64,000 nt of DNA from Siphonodentalium dalli (GCA_032622095.1 CP136066.1:59674609-59738608), one strand, 5' to 3'. Counted from the stretch's first letter, positions 21,841 through 33,415 are shown. Made by a program: numbers and translations. The notes: generated from the letters alone by a model not told the origin.

Positions 21841-24366
21841 ATTTTTTTTTTTTTTTTTTTTTTTTTTTAGATTTAGCTCCTTGCTAAATTTAGCATATAC
21901 AAATATTAAATTTTGTTTGAACTTTAATAACAATAAAAAAAAATTGACACTTTCATTTATTTTAGTTTTATACAATTAATTAGGTGTGATATCCTGTTTT
22001 GAAAATATGAAGATTTTATTGCAATAGTTTCATGTAATATAATGATATCAATAAATTACCATGTGATCATCCAACATCCAGAGTATATGAGAGGATTTTT
22101 ATAGATGTTGTCATTCCAAGTGAAATCTGTTATGAAATGAGTGATGACATATGATACAGAGCTCTGGTGGGTCAAGCAAGATAAACAACACTGGTGGCTG
22201 GCTGTTTGTTTATTCTAACTGTCAAATTGATTAATGGCAGCACAAGACTGGTGTTTTTCCTATTCTTGAAATTTAATTACAGGGTGAGATAAGGGCCCCC
22301 CTCACCAATATAAGTGTCTTCTAAATTCCATTAATTTGCTTCAAAAATAATTAACCCAAGGTTTCCATAGACACATGCTATAATGTACATGTACTCTTCC
22401 TCATATCTCTTAATATCTATTGGGTATCTTTGCACACTATTCACTTCTATCAATTTTGGTATTGACTGATTAATTGATTTTTGAAAAATATATTAACCCT
22501 TCAGACATGTGCTTTCAATTTGAAATTAAAACAACAGCCAATATGATTTATCTATGCAATGCGAAACAGGCAGATAAATATACATGACTATTGTAAGTGA
22601 TGACTTGTTTTAGTGGCCACAGAGCACTTAGAAGATTAATATTGAAGGTTGTGGCTTTTAGTGCCCAAGCTACTTGTAAAACATTGTAATGTGTGAAACA
22701 ATTCAAATGAGGGCTAACTTACTTTCTTTTATATGAACGATTTAGTGGTCATAGGGGCCAGCATCCCCATCATATTATGTCTGTATAACATTATATAGAT
22801 AATACTTTTGAATTGTATAAACTACATATATTTTTGAAAACCATACACCCCTGTTATGAAACACTTAATCTTATTTAATACACAGGTCAGATCTGATCTT
22901 ATATTTGTCCATGTTTGATAAACAAATAACTGGGGAGAATGAGGGAAGGGGGGGGCTAATTAAAGTACCATTTAAATACGAGATGGAATCCCCTACATAT
23001 ATGTCGTTCTAAGCAGTCTGGCTTGTCAACAATTATAATTTCTCTTTAGAAGTGAATAATAAATTTTGAATGTCTGGCATGTCAAAAGTGGCAAAGATTA
23101 TCACTTTTGCTTCCAATGAGTTAACTTAAACTCCTAAACATGTCCTCCGAAATCACTAAACCATTGGATCTCACAGTGAGAGGTCCTTGTGTGAATAGGG
23201 ACAGAGTTATGAGATTTAAAACTACTCCTCCCCAACCCAAATACTTTAACCCTTTCTTAAGACAAATTATTTGAGCTTTTGATTTCAAGTTGGGTACTGA
23301 TATATGGATTAATTCCTGTGATCATATCTTTGACAAATTATCAGTTATGGCTAGTCGCTATCGCCAAGGTATGGGTTAAACATCTGCCGATCGTGATCGG
23401 CCTCTCGTTAGTTTTAAGTTTTGAGTTTGTGTTGTGGATATAGACCCAACAATGCACATGTTAGATCAATGGTCAGCCTGTTCCATGTATTGCCCTACCC
23501 TGCTTGGATAGTCATATTAAGGTTGAGCTAATGTTTGAAGTCTCTTACTCACGATATAGTTTAAAGTGATGAGCGCAGTCTTTTCATTAGGAGTTGCACA
23601 ATTAGATAATATAAGCCTCTTTCTTGCATTCTGAGCTGCCGAATTCATCTGATTCACTTTTAATTTTGGTTACATTTCCTGTCAGGAAGCAGTACACAAT
23701 TTATCGGGTTGTAAGGGGGTCTGAAAAACAAGTATCTGTGAGGCATAACAGCCAGTGTAGCCTGTGTTGTGTCATTAATGGTTTGAAGGTTTAATTATTT
23801 TCACAAAACTGGGAAAGTTAAAAAAAAAGTGAAAAAGATTTTCGTATTCAGTGAAGCCCAAATCTGTGTTATTGGTTACAGGGCAATAGCCCGATTTATC
23901 TCCACTGAATTCTGTCACTTGCAAGACTTTTTTTCGAATTGATATCATAAATATTTTTCTATTTAAAATATATCTCAGCTCTAACATAGTTCTATCAGGT
24001 GGAAGAAGCTTATTTAATGACATTTGCTCTGTCATGGTCTGTATTTCTATTGAAAATGGTCAATTATAGTAAACAAAATTGGTAAAATGGAGCGTTGTGT
24101 GTGTGCAAACCAAGGGGCATAACTCAATGACAAATTTTACAAAGAAGCTGAAGTACAGACTTTTGATTACACATACAATTTCTGACGAAATTAAAACGTG
24201 CTTGATGGGACCTACATGTATGCCAAAGATAATGGCTCAGCATAGATTTGAAGACCATCGTATTCATTGAGGTCTTTACTTTTGATCCGTATATAGTTAC
24301 TATATTCACTTATAAGTTATACTCTATATAGTACCCCAACTTTTTCCAAAAACCATTCTAAAATAT
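21841..24366. other. Long gene-free stretch
   Basis: Starts with a T-run (21841-21868). I see no finger exon, foldback family or splice-bounded coding frame. GTTAAACATCTGCCGATCGT at 23377 recurs near 30594 (inverted) and 57462. Confidence 0.5.
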
Positions 24367-24367
24367 A

Positions 24368-24499
24368 GTAGTGCCCTAAATAATTGACTCCTTAACCACA
24401 GCAGAATTATGGGTAATTTTTCAGGATTTAGTCGGAAATATGGCTTGTGGCCATTCATGGGAAAGCTCTCACTGAGTCAATTATTTAGGGCATTACTAT
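24368..24499. mobile_element. Family D foldback, collapsed
   Basis: Nearly the whole left arm, then a jump from CTCTCACTGAG to TCAATTATTTAGGGCATTAC, so the right arm is reduced to its tip. Confidence 0.65.
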
Positions 24500-24711
24500 A
24501 CATCATACGCAGTGCCAATCCCCATACAGTTGAGTCTCTTTGCTATGCTTCGCGCTCCAAAACGCATAGCAGTGACTGGTTCGCTGGCAGAGCCTGACGC
24601 AGCACCGGTGAGACCTCCAGATGTGAAAAGACAGCACAATGCGGAAAATGCCCCATCAATTGAGCTCCATAAATAAACAATTCAGTTGTTTATCCCCATA
24701 AATGGAAAAGA

Positions 24712-24803
24712 ATAGGCCAATATGAAAATATACGAATCGGAGAACCAATTCGACACTGAATCTGATTGCCGATATCGACATCTTCGAAGCTTCGCAGGGC
24801 ACT
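24712..24803. repeat. hAT-type terminus fragment (GAATCGGA/CGCAGGGC)
   Basis: ACGAATCGGAGAACCAATTC to CTTCGCAGGGCACTT resembles one end of H1/H2. The other end is not visible. Confidence 0.4.
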
Positions 24804-24885
24804 TGAGTATGACTCAGTTTTGTAATATACAGTGATCAGATAAGTTTCTTTGAAGAATGACGAGACTTTCTAGCACATTTGGCAT

Positions 24886-25078
24886 ATACAATAATGGCCT
24901 AAATAATCGACCCCTTAACCACAGCAAAATTCTGGGTAATTTTTCAGGATTTAGACGGAAATGTGGCTTGTTGCCATTCTTCGGAAAGCTCTCAGTGAGA
25001 GAGTTTTCGATGAATGACAACAAGCCATATTTCCAACTAAATCCTGAAAAATTACCCATAATTATGCTGTGGTTAACT
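24886..25078. mobile_element. Family D foldback lacking its right tip
   Basis: CAATAATGGCCTAAATAATC start, centre CAGTGAGAGAGTTTTCGATG, ends ATTATGCTGTGGTTAA without the final GGAGTCGATT part. Confidence 0.65.
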
Positions 25079-25117
25079 CGTTTGGGACTTGATTCTTTTG
25101 AGAAAACATTACTCACA

Positions 25118-25820
25118 GACGAGATTGTTTGCAGAAATGCTCACTTTTATATAATTTTATAGCAATTTATGCGTTTATTCAATGTTGGGTCAGATCATTT
25201 GCCATGGCAGAATTCTCCGCGTGACAACTCATACAATATGAGTGATCATCCGTAGTCTATAAATTTTCTAGAAATTTTGGGTAGATACCACCAAATTGCG
25301 ACCGGTTACCATAGCAACATATTTTCGGAAATGTATGCGTTTGGGGCTGTAATTTCGCTATATGACGATACCATTGCGACATTTTGAATCAAATATAAAT
25401 TATTTCCAAAGTTAAATGATCCAGGAATATTTTGCCAACATCTGGAACTATAGCCTTGCTAAAAAATCACCCATCACCGACAGAGGGCGCCATTCAAAGT
25501 GGCCGCCAAACCCCCGTTTTCTAACGTTAAAATGCTTACTTTCATATCATTTTATAGCACTGTGTGCGTTAATTTAATGCTGGGTCAGACCATTTGCCAT
25601 GACAGAATTCTCCATGTGACAGCTGATAATATATGGGTGATCATCCGTGATCTATAAATCTTCCAAAAAATTTGTTTCGGTAGATACCACCAAATTTCGA
25701 CTGGTTGACATGGCAACCGATTTTCGGAAAATTATGCGTTTGGGGGCTGTAATTTCGCTATACGAGATGTCTGCGTGCGACATTTTTAATCAAATGTAAT
25801 TAATTTCCAAAAAATTGGAT
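25118..25820. repeat. Tandem duplication, unit about 400 bp (two copies)
   Basis: GGGTCAGATCATTTGCCATG (25190) and GGGTCAGACCATTTGCCATG (25584) mark equivalent points. GTAGATACCACCAAATT and GGCTGTAATTTCGCTATA also occur once in each copy. Copies have drifted. Confidence 0.75.
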
Positions 25821-26109
25821 CCATGAATATACTTAAATTGCTCTCGCTTCTTGTTCCTTCTGCTGAAGGGGTCATGGTGATTGACAACCGAAAACATTGT
25901 CAACGCGTCTACGGCTTAGGCTACTGGGCGCCGCCATTTTGGAACAATGACGTCACGAATCACGGCATGCGACCCCCACGTGACGCCAAAAATAGGTTAC
26001 ATCTTCATGGACCCCTCACTGAGTGATCGGCCTATATTAAATACATGATACCCTGTGCAAAAACATTTAATTATAATAGATTCATTAGCTGATAACAAGT
26101 GCATGAAGT

Positions 26110-26183
26110 GGGAAACGGATATATCCGTTTCCCGTCCTGTAGGTAATGTTTTGGGAAACGGATATATCCGTTTCCCGTCCTAA
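26110..26183. repeat. Pair of 22-bp palindromes in direct repeat
   Basis: GGAAACGGATATATCCGTTT-CC is an exact palindrome and occurs twice, about 44 bp apart, each followed by CGTCCT. Confidence 0.8.
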
Positions 26184-26400
26184 ACGAGTTAAGGAGTCAG
26201 TTATTTAGGGCATTACTGTAGCTGAGAATTGCTAAGATATTATTTGTTTATCTGCATGCGATTAATTCGTCCCATTATCCAAAAATTAAGAATTATAAAA
26301 ATCCCAATTGGGTACAAACTTCGTTCAATGTGTGTTCTGAAGCGGTACAATTAATGTGGTTGCAGTTCTCAGCAATATTAGTTGAATTAAGGAATCAACT

Positions 26401-26855
26401 TTAACCCTTTCAGTGCCAGGGGCCTGGGCCGATCTCATTGGCCCTAATTTATGGTCTGTAAAATAGACCCTAAAAAAATAAAAATAAAACACTTTTTTTT
26501 TTTTTGGGTATGTTTAAGCATGCTATGGCGAATTAAAAAACACACTGGATAAAACCTTAGGGGCATGTTATAACTCAAAACTATCACCAATATTCATAGT
26601 AATAAGTTTGATGCCCAAGAAAAACATAAGATTCCCTGGCACTAAACCTACAAAATAAGTCTGTTAAAGAATATAAGAAAAAAATATTAAAATTGTAAAA
26701 AATAATAACAAATGATGAAAAATTGTTTGGCCAATGCATTCTCTTATATATGCGAGGCGACCTATGGTCGACTCGCATATATAAGAGAATGCATTGGCAC
26801 AGGGTACCGGTATATGGGTTGATACAAAAATCGGACTTGGCACTGAAAGGGTTAA
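26401..26855. mobile_element. TTAA-bounded element, family B, 45 bp before Z4
   Basis: TTAACCCTTTCAGTGCCAGG to GGCACTGAAAGGGTTAA with the core cassette at 26729-26804. It ends only 45 bp before the first base of exon Z4, so the branch-point region of that exon lies between them. Confidence 0.8.
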
Positions 26856-26900
26856 AATATACGAGTAGTTCCATCACGTTTATATGATTCTACTCAACAG

Positions 26901-27149
26901 GTTTTCCATTGTTCTGAATGTAGCAGGGACTACCAATCACCGGCCAGCTATCGTAACCATTTCAACTTCCATCATAATGCCAAGTATATCTCCTGCAAAA
27001 TATGTGGACTGAAATCTCGACAACCGAGCGATTTGAAAAGACATGAAGAGAGACACTCAATCGCTAAGGCGCTAAAATGTGTGCAGTGTAATTACTGGTT
27101 CTCAAGTCGCAATGACCTTGATAGACACTACTTAATGTTTCATGTGTGA
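26901..27149 (+). CDS. Z4: C2H2 zinc-finger terminal exon, three fingers
   Basis: An 82-residue exon of the Z1 subfamily, phase 0 after TGATTCTACTCAACAG (AG 26899-26900) and ending at TGA 27147-27149. No start codon near the front. Ligands intact: C4/C7/H20/H25, C32/C35/H48/H52, C60/C63/H76/H81. Finger 2 reads CGLKSRQPSDLKRH and finger 3 WFSSRNDLDRH, closer to Z5 than to Z1. The intron bases before it (TTTATATGATTCTACTCAAC) are conserved with Z1, Z2, Z3 and Z5. A family B element ends 45 bp upstream and a family E fragment starts about 30 bp downstream of the stop. Predicted alternative DNA-binding C-terminus. Confidence 0.87.
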   Translation, partial: VFHCSECSRDYQSPASYRNHFNFHHNAKYISCKICGLKSRQPSDLKRHEERHSIAKALKCVQCNYWFSSRNDLDRHYLMFHV

Positions 27150-27189
27150 CCGGGTATTAACACTAACAAGCCTGTAAATAGTGTGTCTG

Positions 27190-27220
27190 ACATTTGCAGA
27201 ATGAGGTCCCCAGAGAATCG
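27190..27220. repeat. Family E left-arm fragment
   Basis: GACATTTGCAGAATGAGGTC followed by CCCAGAG, then unrelated sequence. Confidence 0.5.
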
Positions 27221-28104
27221 GTTTGGCTGGCATTGAGTAAGATGGCAGTCCCTTTAAAAAGCGGACGAAAAATTTGCATTATTTACGTCTCTGGATATCT
27301 CATTCATAATCAGTTACTGAATTGATGGGATTCCCTCCATTTCATTGGAGAGTGGCGAACATGCGTGTGATTTCATTGGTTTATGGAATAACGGATCGCT
27401 TCACAGTTCAGAGGCCAATGACGTGTTGACAAGTTTCCCACAAACAGAATACAGGAGATATATCCGTAACTCATTTTACTCATCGCATTATAGTACACAT
27501 CATCTTCGAGTTTTTATCAGTCACCGATATTGGTGACTGATTATTCTTTCGCATCTTGTTGTATTTATATATATTTATAAATACTATGATTCTCACAAAC
27601 ATTTACTACACCAGGAATGCACTCCATATTTGGAAATGGTTTATTACGTCATGTTGGGAATGCCGCGGTGTCATTATAGAAATGAAATTTAGTGGACACA
27701 TCTAGAGGAAGTTTGGGAATACCGATTCGGAATTGCTATCGAATCGGATTGTCTTTATGACAATAGATGTTCTAGATTCCTTTTAAATAAGTGAAATTTA
27801 CACCAGCAAGTAAAGTTTAATAGTTGACGGGTGTGGTGTCTTGCTTTTGTATAGTTGGAAACAGATCAAATTGTGTGTGTTCATCACAAACTTCCGGTCT
27901 GTCGCCCAATTTATTCTCGACCCAATTTCCCATTTTTCCGTTAAAAGAGCAGCTGAAGTCCAGACACAAGTATCACTTGGGTGGTTTTACTATTTTAGTG
28001 TTTTTAATATAGTTTCTTTAAAAAAATAGTTTAATCACCAACTAATATGCGGGTATTAAAAACAGATTTAGTTATCCAACTTAAAACATGCATAAATTAT
28101 TTCT
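27221..28104. other. Gene-free stretch
   Basis: No finger exon or domain seen. GATTCGGAATTGCTATCGAA near 27724 resembles hAT H2 subterminal sequence. Confidence 0.4.
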
Positions 28105-28752
28105 TTAAAGATGCACAATCTGATTTGATGGTCCCTGTTTCATCCAATTACAACAATGAAATTTCATTAAAATCAGATTTAGTTATCCAAATAGTTTATT
28201 ACCAACAAATACTCACAACAATACCAATCACGGTATCATGATCAGTGATGAAAATGTCATAATAACGGCAGTTTGGACAGTGAGCAAGTGTGGTTTACAA
28301 ATACCATATACGGTGATGCCTAGTTAAAACTGAAATTCTCTTGAACACATGTCATCACAAATATACACAAACATCTGCAAGTATTTCCATGTGTAATCAG
28401 CATGATGTTATTTAGCATGTCTATTTGCATGAATAAAACAGATATAAGTATACAGTAATGCCCTAAGTAATCAACTCCTTAACCACAGCAGAATTATGGG
28501 TAACTTTTCAGGATTTAGTCGGAAATATGGCTTGTTGCCATTCATCGGAAAGCTCTCACTGAGAGCTTTCCGATGAATGGCAACAAGCCATATTTCCGAC
28601 AATTCGAGGTGGATAATTGATACAAAATTGAATAGCTCTGAGCTATCTGAGCTATGAAGTGTGGGGGTGAATTCCTCGACTCCAATAAAACATGTCTTAC
28701 GTTTTATATCTAGAAACAGTAATTTAGGGGTGTTACTCAGATTGTGCATATT
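28105..28752. mobile_element. TTAA-type element, family T, interrupted by a family D foldback
   Basis: Starts TTAAAGATGCACAATCTGAT and ends near CAGATTGTGCAT, mirrored ends shared with 46138, 55057 and 61058. A family D foldback at 28453-28600 is inserted in it. Confidence 0.55.
28453..28600. mobile_element. Family D foldback, right arm cut short
   Basis: TA-CAGTAATGCCCTAAGTAATC to the centre and on to CAAGCCATATTTCCGAC, then non-element sequence. Confidence 0.7.
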
Positions 28753-29035
28753 TATGTTGTTGCTATTTATGAAAAGTTTTTGAGATTTAGATATGTGACT
28801 TTCTGGTTCAATATTGATCACATATGACTATGATGTCTTTATTTGAGTTGAGTTGTCTATAGTTTGGGTGGTCCCTGGGTCGGGTGGTACTATTCCTGGA
28901 AAAGGGACTCACTGCCCTCTAGTGGAAACCTGTGTATTCAGGTCCTATACAAAATTGTCAATACAGTAGAATAATTAAAGAATCGACCTTCAAATACATA
29001 TAGTCCCATAACGTTCATATGATTCTATTCAACAG

Positions 29036-29284
29036 GTTTTCCATTGTTCCGAATGTAAGAGGGACTACCAGTCATCGGCCAGCTTTAGTTACCATTTCTA
29101 CTTCCATCATAATGCCAAGTATTACTCCTGCGAAATCTGTGGATTGAAATTCCGACAACCGAGTGATTTGAAAAGACACGAAGAAAGACACTCAATCGCT
29201 AAGACGCTAAAATGTCTGCGGTGTAATTACTGGTTCTCGAGTCGGAACGACCTTAATAGGCACCACTTAATGTTTCATGTGTGA
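29036..29284 (+). CDS. Z5: C2H2 zinc-finger terminal exon, three fingers
   Basis: An 82-residue exon of the Z1 subfamily. Opens after ATGATTCTATTCAACAG (AG 29034-29035), phase 0, and stops at TGA 29282-29284. Ligands C4/C7/H20/H25, C32/C35/H48/H52 and C60/C63/H76/H81 are all present. It pairs most closely with Z4 (CGLKFRQPSDLKRHEERHS in finger 2), with changes such as CLRC for CVQC in finger 3. No usable ATG lies near the start, so expression requires splicing. A family E fragment follows about 50 bp after the stop. Interpretation is the same as for Z1-Z4: one of several interchangeable DNA-binding ends. Confidence 0.87.
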   Translation, partial: VFHCSECKRDYQSSASFSYHFYFHHNAKYYSCEICGLKFRQPSDLKRHEERHSIAKTLKCLRCNYWFSSRNDLNRHHLMFHV

Positions 29285-29331
29285 TGTGGCATTATGTTAG
29301 ACTTTGTATGCCGTCCTTAAAATATGTTGTC

Positions 29332-29412
29332 GGACATTTGCAGAATGAGGTACCAGAGGGTGAATTTAGTGACTGCCACACATAGCGGGCTATCGTCACT
29401 AAATTTGGTTGC
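29332..29412. repeat. Decayed family E copy
   Basis: CAGAATGAGGTACCAGAGGG and CGGGCTATCGTCACTAAATT; the end of the right arm is replaced. Confidence 0.5.
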
Positions 29413-29559
29413 ACTGGATCACCATCCTTTGTGAAAATAAAAAATCTACGTCAAAAAGGACCCATAAGTCTGGTGATGCAACCCCTTACAATTTATTTTT
29501 ATGATAACCCTAACTGGTACTACAGCATTAAATTAGCCTCTTATTTAGTGCTCGACGTT

Positions 29560-29612
29560 TGCAGAATGAGGTCACCAAATTCACCCTCAGGGGACCTCAT
29601 TCTGCTTAAGCC
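29560..29612. repeat. Family E hairpin, loop deleted
   Basis: GCAGAATGAGGTCACCAAATTC joins almost directly to ACCCTCAGGGGACCTCATTC. Confidence 0.55.
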
Positions 29613-29755
29613 TTAACTGCTTTGGAAGACCTCGACATACATGTAGATTTAAGTTCCCAGTGGTTAAGATGATGTACATGACGGTTATGTTTTGTGTCGT
29701 CTGCCAATTGGGGGATATAGAGAAACCAATGCAATCAAACAAGTCCATAATGTCT

Positions 29756-30184
29756 TTAAACCCTTTCAGTGCCAAGTCCGATTTTTGTATCAACCCATAT
29801 ACCCTGTGCCAATGCATTCTCTTATATATTGCAGTCGACCATAGGTCGCCTCGCATATATAAGAGAATGCATTGGCCTAACAATTTTTCAAATTTTTTCT
29901 TATATTCTTTAACAAACTTATTTTGTAGGTTTAGTGCCAGGGAATCTTACATTTGTCATGGGCATAAAAATTATTACTATGAATACTTGGTGATAGTTTT
30001 GAGTTATAACATGCCCCTAAGGTTTTAACCACTTTGTTTTTAAATTCGCTGTAGCATCCTTAAGCATACCCAAAAACAATTAACCCAAATTGTTTTGTTT
30101 TTTTTGGTTTAAATTTTTTAGAGTGGATTTTACAGACCGTAAATTAGGGCCGATGAGATCGGCCCCTGGCACTGAAAGGGTTAA
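29756..30184. mobile_element. TTAA-bounded element, family B (full)
   Basis: Left CCCTTTCAGTGCCAAGTCCG, right CCCCTGGCACTGAAAGGGTT. The core cassette at 29802-29878 begins at CCCTGTGCCAATGCATTCTC. Interior matches the copy at 9352. Confidence 0.8.
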
Positions 30185-30329
30185 ACTAAATATTTAACAC
30201 GAAGCATAATATTTGTATTTCACTTGTAAACTTACTCGTGTAATTAGTAAAACCTATCAGAACTGTTCTCATTTGTTTGTCATGTTATTTCTGTTAGCTC
30301 ACAGCCATTCAGGCCTCAAAATATGGTGC

Positions 30330-30425
30330 TGGACATTTGCAGAATGAGGTCCCCAGAGGGTGAATTTATACCCTGCACATTGTGACAGCGTCCCCAAATT
30401 CATCATCTGGACCTCATTTTGCATA
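30330..30425. repeat. Family E hairpin, degenerate
   Basis: GCAGAATGAGGTCCCCAGAG left arm with a shortened right arm (ATCTGGACCTCATTTTGC). Confidence 0.55.
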
Positions 30426-31036
30426 GCCGCATCTCCTATGGGAGACCTAGAAACAGATTTAAGTTCCCAAGTGGTGAAGATGGTTATGTGCACCCATTGG
30501 GCACCTCAAATATGCATTGTGTCATTTGAACTAAAAAAGAAAAAGAAACTGTCTAAAGAAACATTCTTAAGAAGTTTTTAAAGAAAATAAATGAGAGGCC
30601 GATCACGATTGGCAGATGTTTAACCCATCCCTCGGCTATAGTAAATAGCTATGATCGTAATCATAATATAGACTTTTGATGTTTGTTTTAGAGAGTATGT
30701 TATTTACTAAATTATTATTATGATTTAATGGCTATGACTGATTGGGACACGTCGACTTGTGTCATATAGGATACAGTGACCACTCTAGAGAGCGACCTGG
30801 GAGATATCCTAAAATGTGCCACTCTCTTATATACCAGAATTAAGTGAAATATGTGTAGGAGTAGATGTTTCTTCTGTATTTTTGGGGAACAATAATGCAA
30901 ATGTATCTTCAAAAAAGACATTCATGGAAAACTTGTTGTTCTTCGGAAATGCTGCCTGGAAGAGATAAATCTTTAAATTGCTGTTCAGTGTTGCCATATT
31001 TACATGTACTGAGTTTTGTTTTGTTTTCATCGACAG

Positions 31037-31282
31037 AGTGTATACTGTGGCGACTGTGACCGAGTTTATCTCAACAAGGAAAGCTACCGGGCCCACTTCT
31101 ATTATCGACATTCAGATGTCGAACATGCATGTCCTTTGTGTGGACGAAAGTTTCGCTTGCGGGGTTGTCTTAACCGCCACATGAAAATACATAAAAAGGA
31201 AAACAGTTCAAGTGTACCTAAATCATCACATGAAAATGCATACGAAAAGAAGACTATTCAAGAAAAATTTATATACATGTGA
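31037..31282 (+). CDS. Z6: C2H2 zinc-finger terminal exon, two fingers plus basic tail
   Basis: An 81-residue exon after TTTTCATCGACAG (AG 31035-31036), phase 0, stop TGA 31280-31282. Finger 1 C4/C7/H20/H25 (CGDCDRVYLNKESYRAHFYYRH) and finger 2 C32/C35/H48/H52 match the spacing of the first two fingers of Z1-Z5. The tail (53-81) has no ligands. Its DNA repeats the end of finger 2 (CACATGAAAATACATAAAAA against CACATGAAAATGCATACGAA) read in a different frame, so the tail seems to have arisen by a local duplication that put finger sequence out of frame. The start is set by the acceptor. DNA-binding role inferred from fingers and context. Confidence 0.84.
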   Translation, partial: SVYCGDCDRVYLNKESYRAHFYYRHSDVEHACPLCGRKFRLRGCLNRHMKIHKKENSSSVPKSSHENAYEKKTIQEKFIYM

Positions 31283-31460
31283 TAGCTCATACAACTGGAA
31301 TGAACAGTTAAGGAAATTCTGGACACGAAGTTGGCATTGAAGCTTGACTGATATGTTCCCTGTGTCAGAGGGGAAGGAAAGAGAGATAGATTTCTGGATG
31401 TGCAGTGAACCATTGCTGATAACGTTGACCATGTCCCTGGTGTCAAGCCTGCAAATAATG

Positions 31461-31565
31461 TGACTAATTTGCAGAATGAGGTCCCCAGAGGGTGAATATA
31501 GTAATGCTATCCAGCACATCAGGCTAGCATCACCAAATTCACACTCTGGGGACCTCAATCTGCTT
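31461..31565. repeat. Foldback hairpin, family E
   Basis: GAATGAGGTCCCCAGAGGGT pairs with CACTCTGGGGACCTCAATCT around CAGGCTAGCATCACC. Confidence 0.65.
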
Positions 31566-31649
31566 AGTTATCATCTTCTGGGAATACCCTAGAGGGCACA
31601 CCCTTGAATCCTGCCTTGGATACTCCTGGAATACCCTTGAATTTGATCG

Positions 31650-31860
31650 CTAAATAGGTGCAGGAACCATGTTATTTGTCTGTCTGTCCGTCCATTTGCT
31701 TTTGGTTTCCAGATGATAACTTTAGCAAGTCTGAAATGAATGGTATTAAATTGGCTACATGGATGCGAGTTTACATGTGCAAAATTCAGGTCAAGTTCCA
31801 ATTTTGGTTCCACCTGCCATTTTTCATCTGAGTTATGGCCCTTTGTTGGAATTACCACAG
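31650..31860. repeat. GTCTGTCCGTCC / GAGTTATGGCCC dispersed repeat
   Basis: TTTGTCTGTCTGTCCGTCCA, then CAGGTCAAGTTCCAATTTTG and TGAGTTATGGCCCTTTGTTG. Same type as 21486. Confidence 0.5.
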
Positions 31861-32491
31861 GGGTTATTTTGCCATGACCTAACGGTGCTCTTGTTTATTT
31901 TATTAAGGGTCTGTCTTTTTTGGTACATGTATTTAGAAGCCTAGTTTGCATACCACATGCAGTAATTCATAGTTTTCAGCAGGACAATTGTGATATTAGA
32001 TTCAATAAAAAGTATTCTGTTTATACATATGTCATTACTAATTGGCTTCTCCCATTCAGTTATATAATATGCATTGGACTCTGTGGTATGTTAGATGCCA
32101 CATGTTGCCATGGCATTTTCAATGACATTGCTTATTGCTGTGGCCAATTTCAAGGACTGTTGGAATAGTCTAAGTCTAACTGGAGGGGTGTTTTGATGAA
32201 ACAAGTGCAGAAGACATAGCATTCCTGTTCAATCATTTGGGGGGAATGTTCAGATAATAAGTTCCACAAACTATAGCGCACTGTAGCTGAAAACTACAGC
32301 GTGCTGGAAATGATAATAATCGCTGATTATAATCCTTATCGATAGATCATGCCATGAATCTCTGCTCTAGCTATGCCCGTAGAGATCATATTCCGCCAGT
32401 ACAAAACCTGGGAACTTTTTGATGTTGTGACTGGGAAGTTTATAACATTGAAAAAAACAGTGCAGGTAATATATTTTTTAGTTAACACTAG

Positions 32492-32708
32492 TACAGTAAT
32501 GCCCTAAGTAATCGACCTCTTAACCAAAGCAGAATTATTGGTAACTTTTCAGGATTTAGTCGGAAATATGGCTTGTTGCCATTCATCGGAGAGCTCTCGG
32601 CGAGAGCTTTTCGATGAATGGCAACAAGCCATATTTCCGACTAAATCCTGAAAAGTTACCCATAATTCTGCTTTGGTTGAGAGGTCGATTACTTAGGGCA
32701 TTACTGTA
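32492..32708. mobile_element. Family D foldback (full reference copy)
   Basis: TA-CAGTAATGCCCTAAGTAATC to GATTACTTAGGGCATTACTG-TA. The two arms are almost exact mirror images meeting at GAGAGCTCTCGGCGAGAGCT. Flanking TA and CAGT/ACTG tips match the Tc1/mariner pattern. Confidence 0.85.
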
Positions 32709-32942
32709 CCTCTTCCTTGATAATGTTCTCATATTCGGTTTTGAGTTCCTCTGCCCATATTTACCAGAGTTGCATACCTTGTCCCCCCAAAAATTATTTT
32801 TTTGTGACTATAGAAATGACCTAGCTCTCTCCGTCCGTCTGGCTGTTTGTGTGTCAACCTCCAAAGAAAACCATATTTTTGGGGGAAGTGTGGTTGGCAA
32901 CCTTTTAGTTGACTTCAAAATTGGGGTTTTCTTTGTTGACTG

Positions 32943-33325
32943 TTAAAGTGATGTGAAACCCTCCGGTAGGGTGATCAAATAGAAATTGACAATAATCTTG
33001 CTCAAAGTAGTTACATCAACTTACATGGTACATTATTTATTACGAATAATAATCCAAATTATATATTAATTAAATGCGATGACTCTCGATGGCAAAATCG
33101 TTTTTTGTTAGTTCATCGCCGATAGTTGCATCCCGAAACGAGAAGTAAATATTTACAATTGAGCATAGTTCAGACGATGTTTTCTATGGAGTGGTATGTA
33201 TGGTAGATTTCATTGAATTTTTCGGGAGATGTTATTAGAATGCTAGATTCCCCAGGTTGGCATAGTGCCTTTGTACTAACTTATCAGTTTCATGTACCCG
33301 GAACAAGTCCATAATATGTCTTTAA
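32943..33325. mobile_element. TTAA-bounded element, family F (full)
   Basis: TTAAAGTGATGTGAAACCCT to CATAATATGTCTTTAA. It ends about 90 bp before exon Z7. Confidence 0.7.
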
Positions 33326-33339
33326 CAACTGCAGTTAAG

Positions 33340-33415
33340 GTTGGAGGGGGAATTTGTCCAATGATTTTCACCAGAGTTATGGGCCCTTTTTGACTTAGAT
33401 TTTTTATTTTCACAG
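33340..33415 (+). repeat. GAGTTATGGGCCC repeat fragment supplying the Z7 acceptor region
   Basis: CAGAGTTATGGGCCCTTTTT then GACTTAGATTTTTTATTTTC-ACAG. The pyrimidine tract and possibly the branch point of exon Z7 lie in sequence that resembles the dispersed GAGTTATGGCCC repeat. Confidence 0.5.

Noticed and set aside
28471-28821. Open frames with a repeated NGNKPYFRLNPEKLP-like peptide
   Set aside because: Translations of the family D foldback arms, found at more than twenty places and usually broken.
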